A DNA stretch of 64,000 nucleotides from Athripsodes cinereus (GCA_947579605.1 OX388317.1:21843384-21907383); one strand, 5' to 3'; numbered from the stretch's first letter, positions 33,266 through 46,081 are shown. Notes: generated by a model not told the origin, from the sequence alone. Program-made: numbers and translations.

Positions 33266-34434
33266 TAAATATGGTTCGAAAAGAAAAATTAAAAGTTTTT
33301 TTTTGAACAAGTGGCAAAACAAAACTAGAAAGCCTGACCCCACCACAATGTGGGACTACTATTTGCCCAAAGAGAAGAAGGTTACAGAATCATAATAGAA
33401 TCAGAATTATTATTTTTTAATTAACATTTTGATACCTAATTAAAATTATCAGAATTTATCACACGTAAAACTATCAAAGCCTTACGTAGAACCTATTTCA
33501 TACGAGTATTTCCACATTTTTTTTTATTATATATACTTAATGTATTTATTATTCGTACACTAGTGGTCCTTTATATCCAACATTCTATATTGTACTGAGA
33601 GGGCGGAAAACAAAGCTGTTTTTTTGTCGTTTTACACTCATAACATCAGCTGCCGCAATAAAATCCCTTTTAATTCAAAACCACAGCAGTTTCAAAAGAA
33701 TTAAGTACCAAATGACTAATATTTTATGAGACCATTTTATTTAATTAGGTATCTATTGTATTCTCAGTTAAAACGCAAACATTAAACGCTCTCTGGTAAA
33801 ATTTATGGTAATTATAGAAGGTTAATATTATTATTTTCAATGTTTAAAACGGTGAATTTGTGGAGTTTCCATAATTTAATTATTGCATTGCTAATAATTA
33901 ATTACAGGCAACACCTACAATTTAGGTGTGAATCACATCTAAATAGTTAATGGTTTGGTAGAGGCAATTAAAATCGAACATCGATCGATCTTACCTTACA
34001 TACCTACTTACCAACTACTAACCTTCATTTCTCAACAGCTGAATACCTATATGTAGGTATCATCTAAATTCTATGATACATATTTTCAAACGAACTCAAT
34101 TATTTATGTGGGTATTATGACAATCGTTGGGGAGCCGCATTGGATTTATGGTCATCCAATACGTTCTCAACCATCAAGTGATCCGTTCAGGGTGTCGATT
34201 CATATTCATAGAGCTGTAAACCAGTGGTGGAACTCAAATACTATCATATTGTGAGTGAAGATAGTGTAACACTTCTGATTGTGATCATATTTTTATTTAG
34301 CAAAATATAAAAGAGATCCATCTCACACCCAAATTTCATTCAGGAGTCGAAGACTTTTATCTGCACATTCAAGCCAAACTTGTCCCCATAGTTGGGCTAT
34401 GGGGATATAATAATTTAATGACGCTGATGACGTC

Positions 34435-34545
34435 GGATAATTTATTTCAGTCGATGTCTCTATTCTGATCGTCTCAAGGGCGCCGGTGAAAAAGGTGGTT
34501 TTCATTTTATATCTAAAACCGGTGATGTTGATTTCGACTTTCATT
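34435..34545 (-). pseudogene. CR1-like 3' end fragment
   Basis: The minus-strand frame reads FRYKMKTTFFTGALETI, the same ending as KLKTELFTGALETV at 26347-26640. Confidence 0.6.
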
Positions 34546-35142
34546 GTCGAAAACCTTATCGTGAAATTGTGTGGTTTTGTGCCTGCTGTGCTTTCCCGCT
34601 TTTCAGTTTATCGATAATAGTGCAAATAATTATTTTCGCAGTCCCACTACATTTTTAACCTGTATTGAGACAGTGGAACACATTATTATCTCATACATAT
34701 GTACATATATCTTCTTCCTTTAAATTGAGACGGATCGAGGTCCCATTGGGCAAAGGTTGTTCCTCCAGAAATTTATGTCCATTGCTGTATCCAGGACAAC
34801 AAGCCTACTGATTTCCCACAGCTTCCAAAAAATTAAGTGCTAGTCAATTTTCTGTATTTATGATCATTATAATTCACACGTAATTTATTCCATGTTGCTC
34901 ATATATTTTAGTAGAACCTAAATAACCTTAATATCATTAATATCTCCTAGAAACAAAAAAATGTATCTTTACATTTAAGGGGATACTTTTTGTTGAGAAC
35001 CACCACTGCCACAGATAACAATGACATGCGATCATAAAAGAAAAACATCAAAAAGGGTTTTCAAATGGGGCAAAAAAGGATGTCGTAAAACAACGTCATA
35101 TAAAACATATTTGACATTTTCAATTCAGCGACGAGGTATACT

Positions 35143-35910
35143 GTCTATTCGAACAGAGTGACCTAGCGGTACCTTATATAGTTAGGCCACTGGTGACCCA
35201 ATTTGTGGTAAATGTCGACTGACGGTGTGGGATTAACATTGAGATTGTGTTTAAGAAGATGCTGAATGTCCTTCTCGTATTGTTTTACAAATACTCACTA
35301 TGAAACACAGTGACCTAGCGGTACCTAATATAGTTAGGCCACTGGTGACCCAATTTGTGGTAAATGTCGACTGACGGTGTGGGATTAACATTGAGATTGT
35401 GTTTAAGAAGATGCTGAATGTCCTTCTCGTATTGTTTTACAAATACTCACTATTAAACACAGTGACCTAGCGGTACCTAATATAGTTAGGCCACTGGTGA
35501 CCCAATTTGTGGTAAATGTCGACTGACGGTGTGGGATTAACATTGAGATTGTGTTTAAGAAGATGCTGAATATCCTTCTCGTATTGTTTTACAAATACTC
35601 ACTATTAAACAGAGGGACCTAGCGGTACCTTATATAGTTAGGCCACTGGTGACCCAATTTGTGGTAAATGTCGACTGACGGTATGGATTAACATTGAGAT
35701 TGTGTTTAAGAAGATGCTGAATATCCTTCTCGTATTGTTTTACAAATACTCACTATTAAACAGAGTGACCTAGCGGTACCTTATATAGTTAGGCCACTGG
35801 TGACCCAATTTGTGGTAAATGTCGACTGACGGTGTGGATTAACATTGAGATTGTGTTTAAGAAGATGCTGAATGTCCTTCTCGTATTGTTTTACAAATAC
35901 TCACTATTGA
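35143..35910. repeat. 152-bp tandem repeat, five units
   Basis: Units begin ACCTAGCGGTACCT at 35161, 35313, 35465, 35617 and 35768 (period 152, last step 151). They differ by few substitutions. Each contains TGGTGACCCAATTTGTGG and GAAGATGCTGAAT. The array starts next to a family C scrap (CAATTCAGCGACGAGGTAT) and could have expanded from it. Confidence 0.92.
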
Positions 35911-35982
35911 AACTTACAAGAAATAGTGGGTGACCTATTTACTGGTTTGACGTTTATTTTGTAAAACTCCATGATTATGTAT

Positions 35983-36144
35983 GGAAGAAAACACGATTGG
36001 TTTTAGTTTTACTTTCTATTTAATTGTATAGTGACCTGGTTTCGAATTACAAATTCATTGTCAAACTAATGACTTTGTAAGTCGAAACCTGATTACTATT
36101 CAATTAAATATTAAGTAAAACTAAAACCAATTGTGTTTTCTTCC
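35983..36144. mobile_element. foldback element, arms of about 70 bp
   Basis: GGAAGAAAACACGATTGGTT at the left is mirrored by ACCAATTGTGTTTTCTTCC at the right. Pairing continues through the TTTAGTTTTACTT and CTATTTAATTGTATAGTGAC segments with a few mismatches. The flanking sequence on both sides contains GTGGGTGACCTATTT. Confidence 0.8.
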
Positions 36145-36490
36145 GAATATAGTGGGTGACCTATTTTTTACTAAAGACTCTGGGTGACAGATAAAACATT
36201 CATAACATAGTATGTAAATATTATTAATTGTAAAATGTGTTAAAATTTTGGAAATAGTTAAAATATTATTTCTTTTCTCTTTTTCGTAAGTTTTAGAGTG
36301 CCCTGGAAAAGGCAAATATTCTAAAAAAAATACATCGCGAATTCGGCAATGAGGTTTGCCACCTATCCTGATCAATTTTTTTATTGGTATGGGGAGAACA
36401 GCTTTTTTTATTGAATGCTGTTGGTCTGCTGGCTACCCTACCTGTAGAATGTAGCGTGATGGAATAGTATAGATAGAGTAGTAGTAGTGG
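36145..36490 (+). repeat. family C dispersed repeat, long copy
   Basis: The head region (TCGTAAGTTTTAGAGTGCCC) is followed by TCGGCAATGAGGTTTGCCAC and a GTAGTAGTAG end; the copy is diverged. Confidence 0.7.
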
Positions 36491-36837
36491 TTATTCTTCG
36501 TAACAGCTTTATAAGAAAAGCTTTGTAAATTAATCTCTACAAAGCTAATTAACCAATAAATCTATTATACCTTTGCAAATACTTAGGTTTTATTATCATA
36601 TTAATAGTAATTATTATCAGAGATAGAACATTATTATTTCCAGATTATTTCCGTTTAGATAATTCCTTCTTTTGTCATTTTCTGTCAAAAAGCCTTAGAT
36701 TGTCAAAGCTTTCTAATAGATTGTATAATATTATGCAGGATCAATAATATTAATTCACATTTGTAAACTTTAACTTTCCCGGCTTCATGAATTTTCCGGT
36801 AAATAATATCTCTCTCTTTCATTATTTCCTATAAGTT

Positions 36838-37035
36838 TTTAGTCTCATGTAAAAGGATGGTTTTTGTAAAACATTACAGATGAGACATTTAACATCTTCA
36901 TTCAGCGTTTAGGTATGCCACACATCTAGAATGACTGATTATTTACTGGTAAGGAATGGGGTGCTTTTGGACGTATATCACACGCACTTGGTCTACTAGG
37001 TATCCCATTAGTGAGATATTCCGTGATGGTATGAA
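36838..37035 (+). repeat. family C fragment
   Basis: It contains GTCTCATGTAAAAGGATGG, TTCATTCAGCGTTTAGGTATG and TCTACTAGGTATCCCATTAG in the usual order. Confidence 0.65.
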
Positions 37036-37799
37036 TGAATACAAAAATATATTGATTATATGCCAAAGAAAAAATGCATGGAGTTAGGAGAATATTCTAT
37101 GTTATGTACCTAAGTCAAATTCATTTTAATTTTAGTGACACAACACTATGATTTTGTAAGAGTATACAATTATTATGGCTAGTGTGGTAAAAAAATAATT
37201 ATTGATTGTGTTAAATGTTACTAAGCATGTTTTTATAAAAGTGTAAACTGGATATTATTTGAATAAAGATTATTATTATTATTATTTCATATCTCATTTA
37301 TTTAACAAAACAGTATTAGATTCTACATTTTGAACACAATATAAGATTAATAATAAAATTTAAATATAACATTAAATAACAAAAACCATAAAATATTAAA
37401 ATATATTTATTAAAATATATATTTAGTTAAACAATGTTATGAGGTGTGTGTATGCTGTGCGGCCGCCTTTACTTACTGTATGCCTAGCACATACCTACAT
37501 TTTTATTATGTATTATTATTATGTGCGCTTATTAATATTTATTTTTACCTGTTGTTATTATGTTGTGTCTTGTTTTTGTTTGCAATATACGTATACTGTA
37601 TTTTTAACGCGGCGGCAGAATTGCCATCCACACTTCTCAGCATTATACAACCAGATAAGTCTCCATATGATCAGTCATGATCACACAAAAACTTAACAGT
37701 CTAATGCCGGGAAAAATTCACCTATCCAGATATACAGGATATCAAAGGATTAGGCTCAAAACGCGGGATCAAAATACCAGCATTGTGCCTGAAATATCT

Positions 37800-39290
37800 G
37801 TGTTCAGAAACCTTTTTACAATATTACAAGTGTTTATTATAATAGATTTTTGAATTTTAATGTACAAATTAACCGGTAAATCTAATTTTTGTAAATTATT
37901 TATTAAAGATTTCGGAGTTACCCCTGTAGCTGACATGACTAAAGGTATTATATAAACGGACCTAGAATGCCAAATATTTTTTATTTCTCCTGCTAGTTCT
38001 GTATATTTACGTATTTTTTCTGCGACGGTTGTTTGTATATTATGTTGATTAGGTACGTTATTTTATTACGTTTATCATGTAATACTAAATCGGGTCTATT
38101 ATGATGTATTTGTCTATCTGTTATTATAGTTTTATCATAATAGAGCCTATAATTTTGATTTTCTAATACCTGTTCCGGGTTGTATTTATAATAAGGTATT
38201 ACATTATTTGAGTTTAAAAGATTATGTTTAATAGCTAAATTTTGATGTATAATTTTTGCTACATGATTATGTCTATAAGTATACTCAGTTTGAGCGAGAG
38301 TGGAACAACCCGAAACTATGTGTTGAATTGTTTCCGGTTTGGCCAGACATTTCCTACACGAATCATCAATTATATTTTGATTTTTTATAATATATTTTTG
38401 ATAATTTTTTGTATTTATTACCTGATCTTGAATTGCTAGCATAAAACCCTCGGTTTCCCCATACAATTCCCCAATGGTCAACCACCTGTTTGACGCATAT
38501 TTGTCAACATAAGATTGGTTGAGATCATTGAGGTGTCTAGCATGAAGTTCCTTCCTACCCCAAGATTCTAACAAAATATTTAAATAGTTTAATCGCGGAC
38601 CTACTGTTTCGTCATTTAAATTTAAAGGTGTATGATTTTTATCGGCCTGTATTATAATTTTATGTAGTATAGAATTATTTTGTTTGTTTTTAAAAATTGT
38701 TTTAAGGGATTCTATTTGATTATTATGTAAAGAGGAAATGTTAACAATTCCTCTTCCTCCTATACTCCTAGGCAGAACCAACCTTTCTTTCGCGGAATTT
38801 GGATGGTGATATCTATTTTTTGTTAATTGTGTTCTAATAAGTCTTTCTAGTTTATTTAGATCCGTTTTAGACCATTTTATGATGCCAAATGAGTATGTTA
38901 ATAATGGGATTGCCCACGCGTTTATTGCTTTTACTATGTTTTTGGCCGATAGATCACATTTAAATATTTTATTAAGTCTATCTTTAAAATCATTTGTTAA
39001 TTGAGTTTTGATTAAAGAGTGATTTAAATTTTTAGATTGCGGAAAACCTAAATATTTGTATATTTCGTTATTATTCATGTTATTAATTTGATAACTAGAA
39101 ACTATGTCCTGACATTCTTTAATTTTTCCTTTTTCAATGTGTAAAGTTTTACATTTATCTAGCCCAAAAGACATTCTTATGTCGTCTGAGAATTTTTTTA
39201 AGTTATTATTTGTGTAGCTTTTAAGTTTAAGTGAAATGTTTTATTATTTTCTCTTTATCCTGTAAAAGGCATTAGCCGTATATTAGATAA
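37800..39290 (-). pseudogene. R4/Dong- or R2-like retrotransposon, C-terminal part with restriction-like endonuclease
   Basis: A 393-codon frame (37993-39174) begins inside the ORF (MSFGLDKCKTLHIEKGKI, the post-palm block). It runs through a CCHC-like motif (CRKCLAKPETIQHIVSGCS) to HNRPDLVLHDKRNKITYLIN, the PD…D endonuclease core. Downstream another frame continues KIRKYTELAGEI, PKSLINNLQKLDLPVNLY, so the 3' end is frameshifted, with a small deletion just after the core compared with the copy at 53930. Upstream, SDDIRM extends the frame briefly before sequence turns into an (AATA) tail at about 39285. Such elements encode a site-specific or sequence-preferring nuclease instead of APE. The clade is uncertain. 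Confidence 0.82.
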
Positions 39291-39883
39291 ATAAATAAAT
39301 AAATAAATAATCAAAATGTAGAAAATGTAAAATGTATATTATTATTATTAAGTCATACATAGATCGTTCTTTTTTATTGCATATTTTAAATGTGACAACC
39401 TTATGGGTTTTTAATATAATACAGACTGTTAAAATGTGTACACTTGTAAATGCGACGATATTATATTGATACCTTCTATGCTTGGATTGTATGTTTTTAT
39501 GTAACATAATAATATTATCTGTAGTGTGCTGATGATGATAAAGAAATAAATAAATACAACACGACATCAACTTTTCCTTACATTTCTGATATAAAAGCTC
39601 ATACTCAGCACTTACTAGATTACTTGTAAATAAGGTGATAAAATTTGAAAATTGAATGAAATAGACGAGAAATAAACAGCCCCTTCTTTTTTCAAAAGCA
39701 CAGACTTAAAATTATTCGTGTTCACTTTATGTTATTATTATAATAATGTAATATTTTCAATGGCTTTTGTCGCCCGGAGCAAAAAACATTACACATTCAT
39801 AAGCTGTCCTGTCACGTAGTATAAAGTAGGGCCAACATCCTTTACCCATGGGGTTGCCCCTTTTATCCTCGTTTAAAGTAAAC

Positions 39884-40278
39884 TAGAGATGGGCCGACAT
39901 GTCGGGAAGGCCGACTATCTTGCCATATTTATATTTGGAGACCAGTCAGTGATTAGTCAGTAAAACATTCCGACTAGCTAGGACTAAATTAACTGTGAGA
40001 AAATGGGAAAAAAGTGTAAATTCGCCAATACTTACTTTAAGTTTTATTTTTGTAAAAATAATCATAATAAAATTAATGCAGTTAGTGAGAAACAAAACAA
40101 ATAAGTAAAAGTTTACGAAGTATACGATCGTGTGATAAATGGTGCGACGACGAACGTAGCCGAACTTATGTAGCTTTGGTTTTGACCAATGATTGGTATT
40201 GTCGACGAGTCGGCCGACTAATAGATCATTTGAGCATCGACTAGTCGGCTCATAGGACAGATTCGGCATATCCCTCTA
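39884..40278. mobile_element. candidate hAT-like MITE
   Basis: The ends TAGAGATGGGCCGACATG and (right, reversed) TAGAGGGATATGCCGAATC are alike. Internal motifs CGACTAGTCGG and GTCGGCCGACT recur. The 8-bp duplication is not clean, hence modest confidence. Confidence 0.5.
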
Positions 40279-40747
40279 GTACAACTACCCTCCTCGACCC
40301 ATCATCATACTGTGTGCCTTGTCTTGCTATACTTATTCCTTTTACCCTTCGTGACCCTGTAGCACTATTATCCGAATTTTTATCTGTGTTTTTCAATGTT
40401 TACAGCTGAACAGAATTACAATGGAAAATGTTTTACGACTTCGTTCTACTCCACCTTGTCTAACACTTGGATAGATAATGTATTTACATTTAATTATCTT
40501 TGATCTATCTCTAAGGAATACAAGGTTTTTTTTTAAATAAAGAAGATCTTTAGCTCAAAATCATCCGCAAATGGGTACAGTGCATCCATAAATAACTGAA
40601 ATCGGTAGTATTTGGAGGTAACTGTTGTAAACACAAAAGGAGCTTTAAAAAACTTTTATCTCGATATCGATATTGGTAAATTCATAAGATTTTGTTCGAT
40701 TACATATTATGAGATAAACGGGTTGATGAGGCGAAGAAAAAAGTAAT

Positions 40748-40823
40748 TTTTAAAATGAAACACGATATATAGTTATTCCACTATTAATAGTGGAATAACT
40801 ATATATCGTGTTTCATTTTAAAA
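40748..40823. repeat. perfect 76-bp palindrome
   Basis: 38 bases (TTTTAAAATGAAACACGATA …) are followed immediately by their exact reverse complement, centred between 40785 and 40786 (CTATT|AATAG). There is no spacer. The arms are the same as the outer arms of the element at 31056-31235. Confidence 0.97.
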
Positions 40824-40904
40824 CTTATTAATATGAACTTCCACTAAAACTAAACTCGAAGAAAAAAGTTTTTTTTGTTATCTCATGTCTTTTCGTATTT
40901 TAAT

Positions 40905-41310
40905 TTTCAGGTCAATAGATTTATTTGTAGGTATATCACTATGAAGGATTTTGGTCTTAGAAGGATTTTGGATGTCAAATGGTATGAACATGTTACAAAT
41001 GATGCTGTGCGCCGGCGCACCCAGCAGAGACCTGTAATCTCCGTAATACAGGAGAGACGATGGTCCTGGCTGGCACATGTTTTGAGAATGCCTAATGATA
41101 GTTGGCCAAAAAGAGCACTGTTTTTCCGTCCGCAGGGGTTCCGTCGGCCCGGGCGTCCCTCTTTCACAATACACCGTTCCTATGACAACGATATCAGAGC
41201 GCAAAGAATGTCGTGGAAAGAGGTGACGCAATTGGCACAGAGACGCTCTGAATGGAGGAGGCTGGTTTCTGCCCTGTGCTCCCGAGAGGAGCGTTGAGGG
41301 CGATGATGAT
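40905..41310 (+). pseudogene. RTE-like RT C-terminal fragment
   Basis: A frame of about 125 codons reads MKDFGLRRILDVKWYEHVTN, then ERRWSWLAHVLRMPNDSWPK, GFRRPGRPSF and RRSEWRRLVSALCSREER with a stop. This is the classic '…RR..WlgHvlRmp…grrrpGRP…W..A..R..Wr..v.alC'. It is fairly intact (no internal stop) but lacks all catalytic parts. GATGATGAT follows as tail. Confidence 0.8.
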
Positions 41311-41493
41311 ATCACTATGATGGTGTTTAGTTAGGTGGTTGAATTGCATAAAGTAATTAAAAAAAAAATTCAGTGTAGGCTTTTTTTATTGAGAGAGACT
41401 TCTTTTGTCTTCAACGATATGGCAAATCTGTTTCAAAGTTACAATCGTTTTACATATCTAAATAAGATATTTAATCTCGATCTTTAAAAATTT

Positions 41494-41630
41494 GAATTCG
41501 TCAGTAGCCTGGAGGTAGAGTCTTACTTACAAGATGCGCGGTTCGATTCCAGGTGTCGGCATACTCCTTTTTCACGGCACAAGTTTACTGTTAAAGGTGT
41601 ATAAAGTTCTATAGATACATTTTTAAAGTC
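41494..41630 (+). mobile_element. tRNA-derived SINE, internally shortened
   Basis: Head GAATTCGTCAGTAGCCTGGA, B box GGTTCGATTCC, then the body with several deletions. Confidence 0.75.
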
Positions 41631-43260
41631 GTTTACTACACAATAGTCAATTGTAATCGTTTACTGTATTATAGATATGTGAATACGGATGTAATTTTAA
41701 ATCAGATTGACAATGTTCTAAGAAGACGAAATATATCTCTTTCTCGAAAAAAAATTTTAACATAATAGATAATTTTTTGTTTTTAATTTCAGTATATCAT
41801 GCAGTTTTGATTCAGCTGAAATCATACTCTCAAAACATTACAGAAATTAATGTTTGGAAAAATCTGCCAGATATTCCTATTGAGCACTAATTGGAACATA
41901 ATAACTCACCGATTCCTCCATATTGCCGTTACGATATTTTATCATCTGCACACTTTGTCACAACCACATTAGGGTCATTATAATAATGGAGTTCCTAATT
42001 CATTATAACGGCGAAATTGATTGTAGACGATTTATTAAATGACTTCATTCTCCCCATTGACTGTCACATTTTCAAATGCCTACTACTACTTAAGGTTATG
42101 CGCACATTATTTATCTTTATGAACCACAAAAGCATTTCTTTATTGGTTGGTTATATGTATATTTTCTGATTGCTTTTTATTTGTTTATAAGTCCACGGTG
42201 AAAGCGGAAAGAAAACAATTTTTTTATTGTATGCATGTAATAAAATCACATTTAATGCAAGACAAAACGCCAAACGAAAAATTAATCAAAATAGGCAAAA
42301 GTTATCTTCTGTTCGTGTTTTGTTTTCTAATGAAAAACTAAAAATATAAAAAAAGTATTCTTTATTTTTTTTTTCATCCACTCTTTGGAGTTGAACAAAT
42401 TTTCCATCCTAATTATGTAATTTTTCAAGAATTTGTAATACCTTGATCTTTATCATTTTGCATTCAAAAATATGCCACCAATCCTGAATGTCATAATATT
42501 GTTATTTCTATTTTTCCGTATTAAACGCTCCCTTCGGAATAATTTTGCATCAGTTGAATTTGTTTTTCTTACGACATTTCTAAAGCTCTGGTATTCAAAT
42601 TCAGATTATTGGGATGAATATACTTTTTTTACAACAATGAGGAACTTTCACAAAAAAAATTTCAACCCAAAAAATAGTACAGAAAATAAGAAAAATTATG
42701 GTGCTTTTTATATTTTTAAATGTGCATTTTTAAGGTTTTTATCACCATTTAAAAAAGCAATTTTCGCACTTCGCCGCAAAAAGGTCCACTCGTGGCGGAG
42801 CAGTGTTTGACAATATCAGGCGCTACAAACAGTACTAAGAGTGAAATGTGTGGCAATACAAAATAGCGCCTAGCGACGTCACATCGGACTAATTCAATAA
42901 CAGAAAATATGGATCTTTAAAATGAAAATAATGAATGAAAAGTTTTGTATTATCGTTTCTTATTAGGATATTCGTGATTAGCGTATATTTATTAATATGA
43001 ATTGATAACATTTATTCATATTCCTCACACATGCATGTTCCCCATTGTAATTTCTTTATAAATTCACAGTAAACATATTCTTTCAAATTTGAGCAGAGCT
43101 CGTGCTTTGAGGGATAAATTAGGTATTATTGTCTAAGGAACGATTTTTATAAATAGGGTCGTCCAGGATGTCAGATTCTTGTAAATGAAAGAATAGTAAT
43201 TTTATTCATTCTAAAACATATCAATGTTGTTGACCGAAGGTACTTGTTGCAAGTCCAAGA
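41631..43260. other. AT-rich stretch, nothing recognised
   Basis: ORFs at 42147-42341 and 42472-42810 have no motif, splice context or promoter. No repeat ends were found. Confidence 0.4.
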
Positions 43261-43635
43261 TAAAATTGAAAAAAAATAACACAATATTAACTTCCAAATG
43301 ACTTTTATTAACTTCGCGTACTAGTATTCAGAGACTCTCGACTCCATCATCAGGCGATTAGTAAAAAGTGAAATAAGATACAGAGACAAACGGTATTTAT
43401 AAGATTTGAACAAAGAAATGTTGGGAGAAGCCTGTGTTGATAAGAAAGTAATTATAATTCATTAATAAAAAACTATTGGAAAGTGATCCGCTGTGGACGG
43501 ATTCACAAGAGATGAATTAAAAGAAAAATATAAATATGTACCTTTTATTAACTTCGCCTAATACTAGTACCTACGCGAAGTTAATAAAAGTCATTTGGAA
43601 ATTAACTACATATTGTGTTTTTTTTTTCAATTTTA
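43261..43635. mobile_element. MITE-like foldback element, arms of about 65-75 bp
   Basis: TAAAATTGAAAAAAAATAAC with CAAATGACTTTTATTAACTT is mirrored on the right (AAGTTAATAAAAGTCATTTG … CAATTTTA). The interior contains CGACTCCATCATCAGGCG. No ORF was seen and the duplication is unclear. Confidence 0.75.
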
Positions 43636-43727
43636 TTCTAAAACATGATGTTATGTGTATTAGATATAGGTACGTGATTTATTAGTTACTCCATGACTGG
43701 AAAATCATATATAAGCATATGTTATTT

Positions 43728-43907
43728 TTCAAGATGTAGGTATCTGGGTTTTTGTTATAAATCCAAATACAACCTTATACACCTTTAACAGTACCTATGT
43801 AAGTTAAAAGCTTGTGTCGTGAAAGGGGAGTTTACCGGCACACGGGATTGAACCGCGCACCTCTTGTGCAAATACTGAGACTTAACTCCCATGCTACCGA
43901 CAAACTC
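43728..43907 (-). mobile_element. tRNA-derived SINE, near full length
   Basis: Minus orientation: head GAGTTTGTCGGTAGCATGGG, B-box region GCGCGGTTCAATCCC, body and tail to 43728. Confidence 0.8.
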
Positions 43908-44231
43908 ATATGATATGTGATACGAGACTATAGTCGGGAAGGGAGAAAGATAATTGGAATAGTTATTTACTGAGTAAACTATTGTTTGGTTTATTAATAG
44001 TTATAGTGTCAGGCGTCTAAGTGGAGTATAAATCCTATTAAATGCTGGATACGTGCTAATAATCCCCTTACATTGTTGATAGGACCGGCATGCCATTCTC
44101 TTGCACACAACTCTATACGTACCTACATGTCAACATCAATTAAGAAGATGAACAACCATACATGTGTATTACTATAAGCAATATATTGTACAAAGTTGTA
44201 TTAAGAATACATAATAAGAATGAAAGATTTT

Positions 44232-44330
44232 ATCCCGTTGAGTCCCCGGTAAAGAATTGGTCTCCCACACTTTTCCGTAAGTCTTCGGGTGTCCTTTTAA
44301 AAGCAGGTATTTGGCTTAAATTATGTTGAT
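44232..44330 (+). repeat. family C head segment
   Basis: GTAAAGAATTGGTCTCCCAC, TTTTCCGTAAGTCTTCGGGT and GTCCTTTTAAAAGCAGGTAT are the head of the long family C form. Confidence 0.65.
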
Positions 44331-44454
44331 AAAACGGTAATTTTTTTAGCCAGTTGGCTACATTGGTGGTCATATCATAGGACCCCCAAACAAACTCAAA
44401 ACCATTCAGTAGACACTCCACATGTTATGTAGGTATTGTATTAATTAAGTAATT

Positions 44455-44860
44455 CTCTACAATGGCAGGTGTTCAAAAATATACAGACATTTTTTTATTA
44501 AGATATATCTGGGTTTTTTTTATAAGCCCAAATACAACCTTATACACCTTTTCACAGTAAGCTACTAAAAGCTTGTTTCGTGAAAGGGGAGTTTGCTGGC
44601 ACCTGGTATTGAACCACGGACCCCTTGTTTACGAGGCCGAGACTCTACCTCCAGGCTACTGGCGAACTCTTCTCTCGATTTGATTTTACATCTCGAATTC
44701 AGCTATGAGGTTTGCCACCCATCCTGAATGTCAATTTTGTTTATTGGCACAGAGAAGACAGCCTGCATGTTTATTGCATGCGGCTATTCTGCTGGCTAAC
44801 CCACTTGTGGGATATCCCGTGATGGTGTAGTAGTGTGTAGTGTAGATATTAAAAATTAAT
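44455..44860 (+). repeat. family C copy split by a SINE
   Basis: GCAGGTGTTCAAAAATATAC at 44465 resumes after the SINE with TTACATCTCGAATTCAGC (44690). It continues through TGCATGCGGCTATTCTGCTG to CCCACTTGTGGGATATCCCG and GTAGTAG. Confidence 0.8.
44488..44669 (-). mobile_element. tRNA-derived SINE inside family C repeat
   Basis: Minus orientation. Head GAGTTCGCCAGTAGCCTGGA, A-box-like GGAGGTAGAGTC, B box GTGGTTCAATACC, body and T-run at 44488. Confidence 0.88.
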
Positions 44861-44909
44861 TAAATTGGCGTATGCTACTCTTAATTAACATTATTTAATA
44901 TTTAATACG

Positions 44910-44990
44910 GAGAGTACAGCCTACATTCTGCTGGCTACCCCACTTGTGGGATATGCCGTGATGGGATAGTAGTAGTAGTTTTTAATATGT
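44910..44990 (+). repeat. family C end fragment
   Basis: ACATTCTGCTGGCTACCCCA, CTTGTGGGATATGCCGTGAT and a GTAGTAGTAG tail. Confidence 0.75.
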
Positions 44991-45742
44991 TTGAAAAATG
45001 TGACGTCATTTAACGTTTGCGCTCCGCTTGATTATTTTTGTGACTATTCCCAAATAAATTGTGGGAGAGGGTGCTAAAAATCAGAATTTGAAATGGTATT
45101 ATAGCTCGTAAAAATGTTATGAAATTTCACATTAGATTCTTTTGGCTTCCCTCGTGGTGTCTATCGACAATTTTGAATCTTTGGTCTTGATGAATACTAG
45201 GTGAGATTTCTGCGTGGGTGAGGTAGTTCGGTGCAACACATTTTTTCTTTAAAAAAGGCTTAATCTTGCTCTTATTTTTTTTTACTCGTATGCTATAAGA
45301 TGTACACGTTGTGCTTTTGGCGTATGTGTAAATATTAAATAGATAATTATTATTTTTTGTAGATTAAGAACTTCGGCGGATTGAATCGACCCACGATATT
45401 TTCGGACATCTGCGCTTTATTTCTGACAATATTTACTTAAATTTCTTATTAAAACTTTTTGAGCTGAAAATGATTATAGTGTCCTAGTACAGGAAGGGTA
45501 GTCGTCGGGCGGGTTTCTTACGTATTTAGGCGTAGATGCCGTCATTGACATCACCAGACAACAATCTCAAGTGGTTAAACTTTGATTGACTTTATAATGC
45601 GATAGTAAGTACAGAATACTTTGTGATAACATCCAGCTTTATAATATTGTAATCATATTAAAACTAGAATTATATGCTAAAGTTCCAACATATTTAGAAA
45701 GTGTTTTTTTATATAAAAAATAAACATTCAAAATCATTATTT

Positions 45743-45921
45743 GAGTTCGTCGGTATAGCCTGGAGGTAGAGTCTTGGTCTCATGCACATGAGTTTCGCGG
45801 TTCGATCCCAGGTGCCGACAAACTCCCCTTTCAAGAAACAAGCTTTTAGTTTACTGTGAAAGGTGTATAAGGTTATATTTGGTTTTATAACAAAAACCCA
45901 GATACATCTTTAAAAAAAAAA
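45743..45921 (+). mobile_element. tRNA-derived SINE, best-preserved copy
   Basis: GAGTTCGTCGGTATAGCCTG head, A box GGAGGTAGAGTC, B box CGGTTCGATCCCAGGTG, body TTACTGTGAAAGGTGTATAA, and an A-run end. Confidence 0.9.
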
Positions 45922-46081
45922 TACATAATTTAATATGAAGGTATGTTAAGTATTTCAAGTATTTACTTACCTTCACTTACTTTCTTTACCTTTACTTCAC
46001 AGGACAAAAATTTTTGAGAATCTATTTGTTACTAGTCCTTCTTCTTATTATACTTTCAATTCTTTTTTTAAAGATGAATCT

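Noticed and set aside
35143..35910. Regular array considered as a CRISPR-like structure
   Set aside because: Units are contiguous 152-bp tandem repeats without unique spacers, in a eukaryotic sequence.
37439..37696. Hydrophobic overlapping ORFs of 85 and 78 codons
   Set aside because: T-rich sequence gives chance hydrophobic translation in two frames; there is no other gene signal.
39560..39630. TATAAAAGC followed by CTCAGC on the plus strand, a possible promoter
   Set aside because: No open reading frame or splice donor follows; the initiator match is poor.
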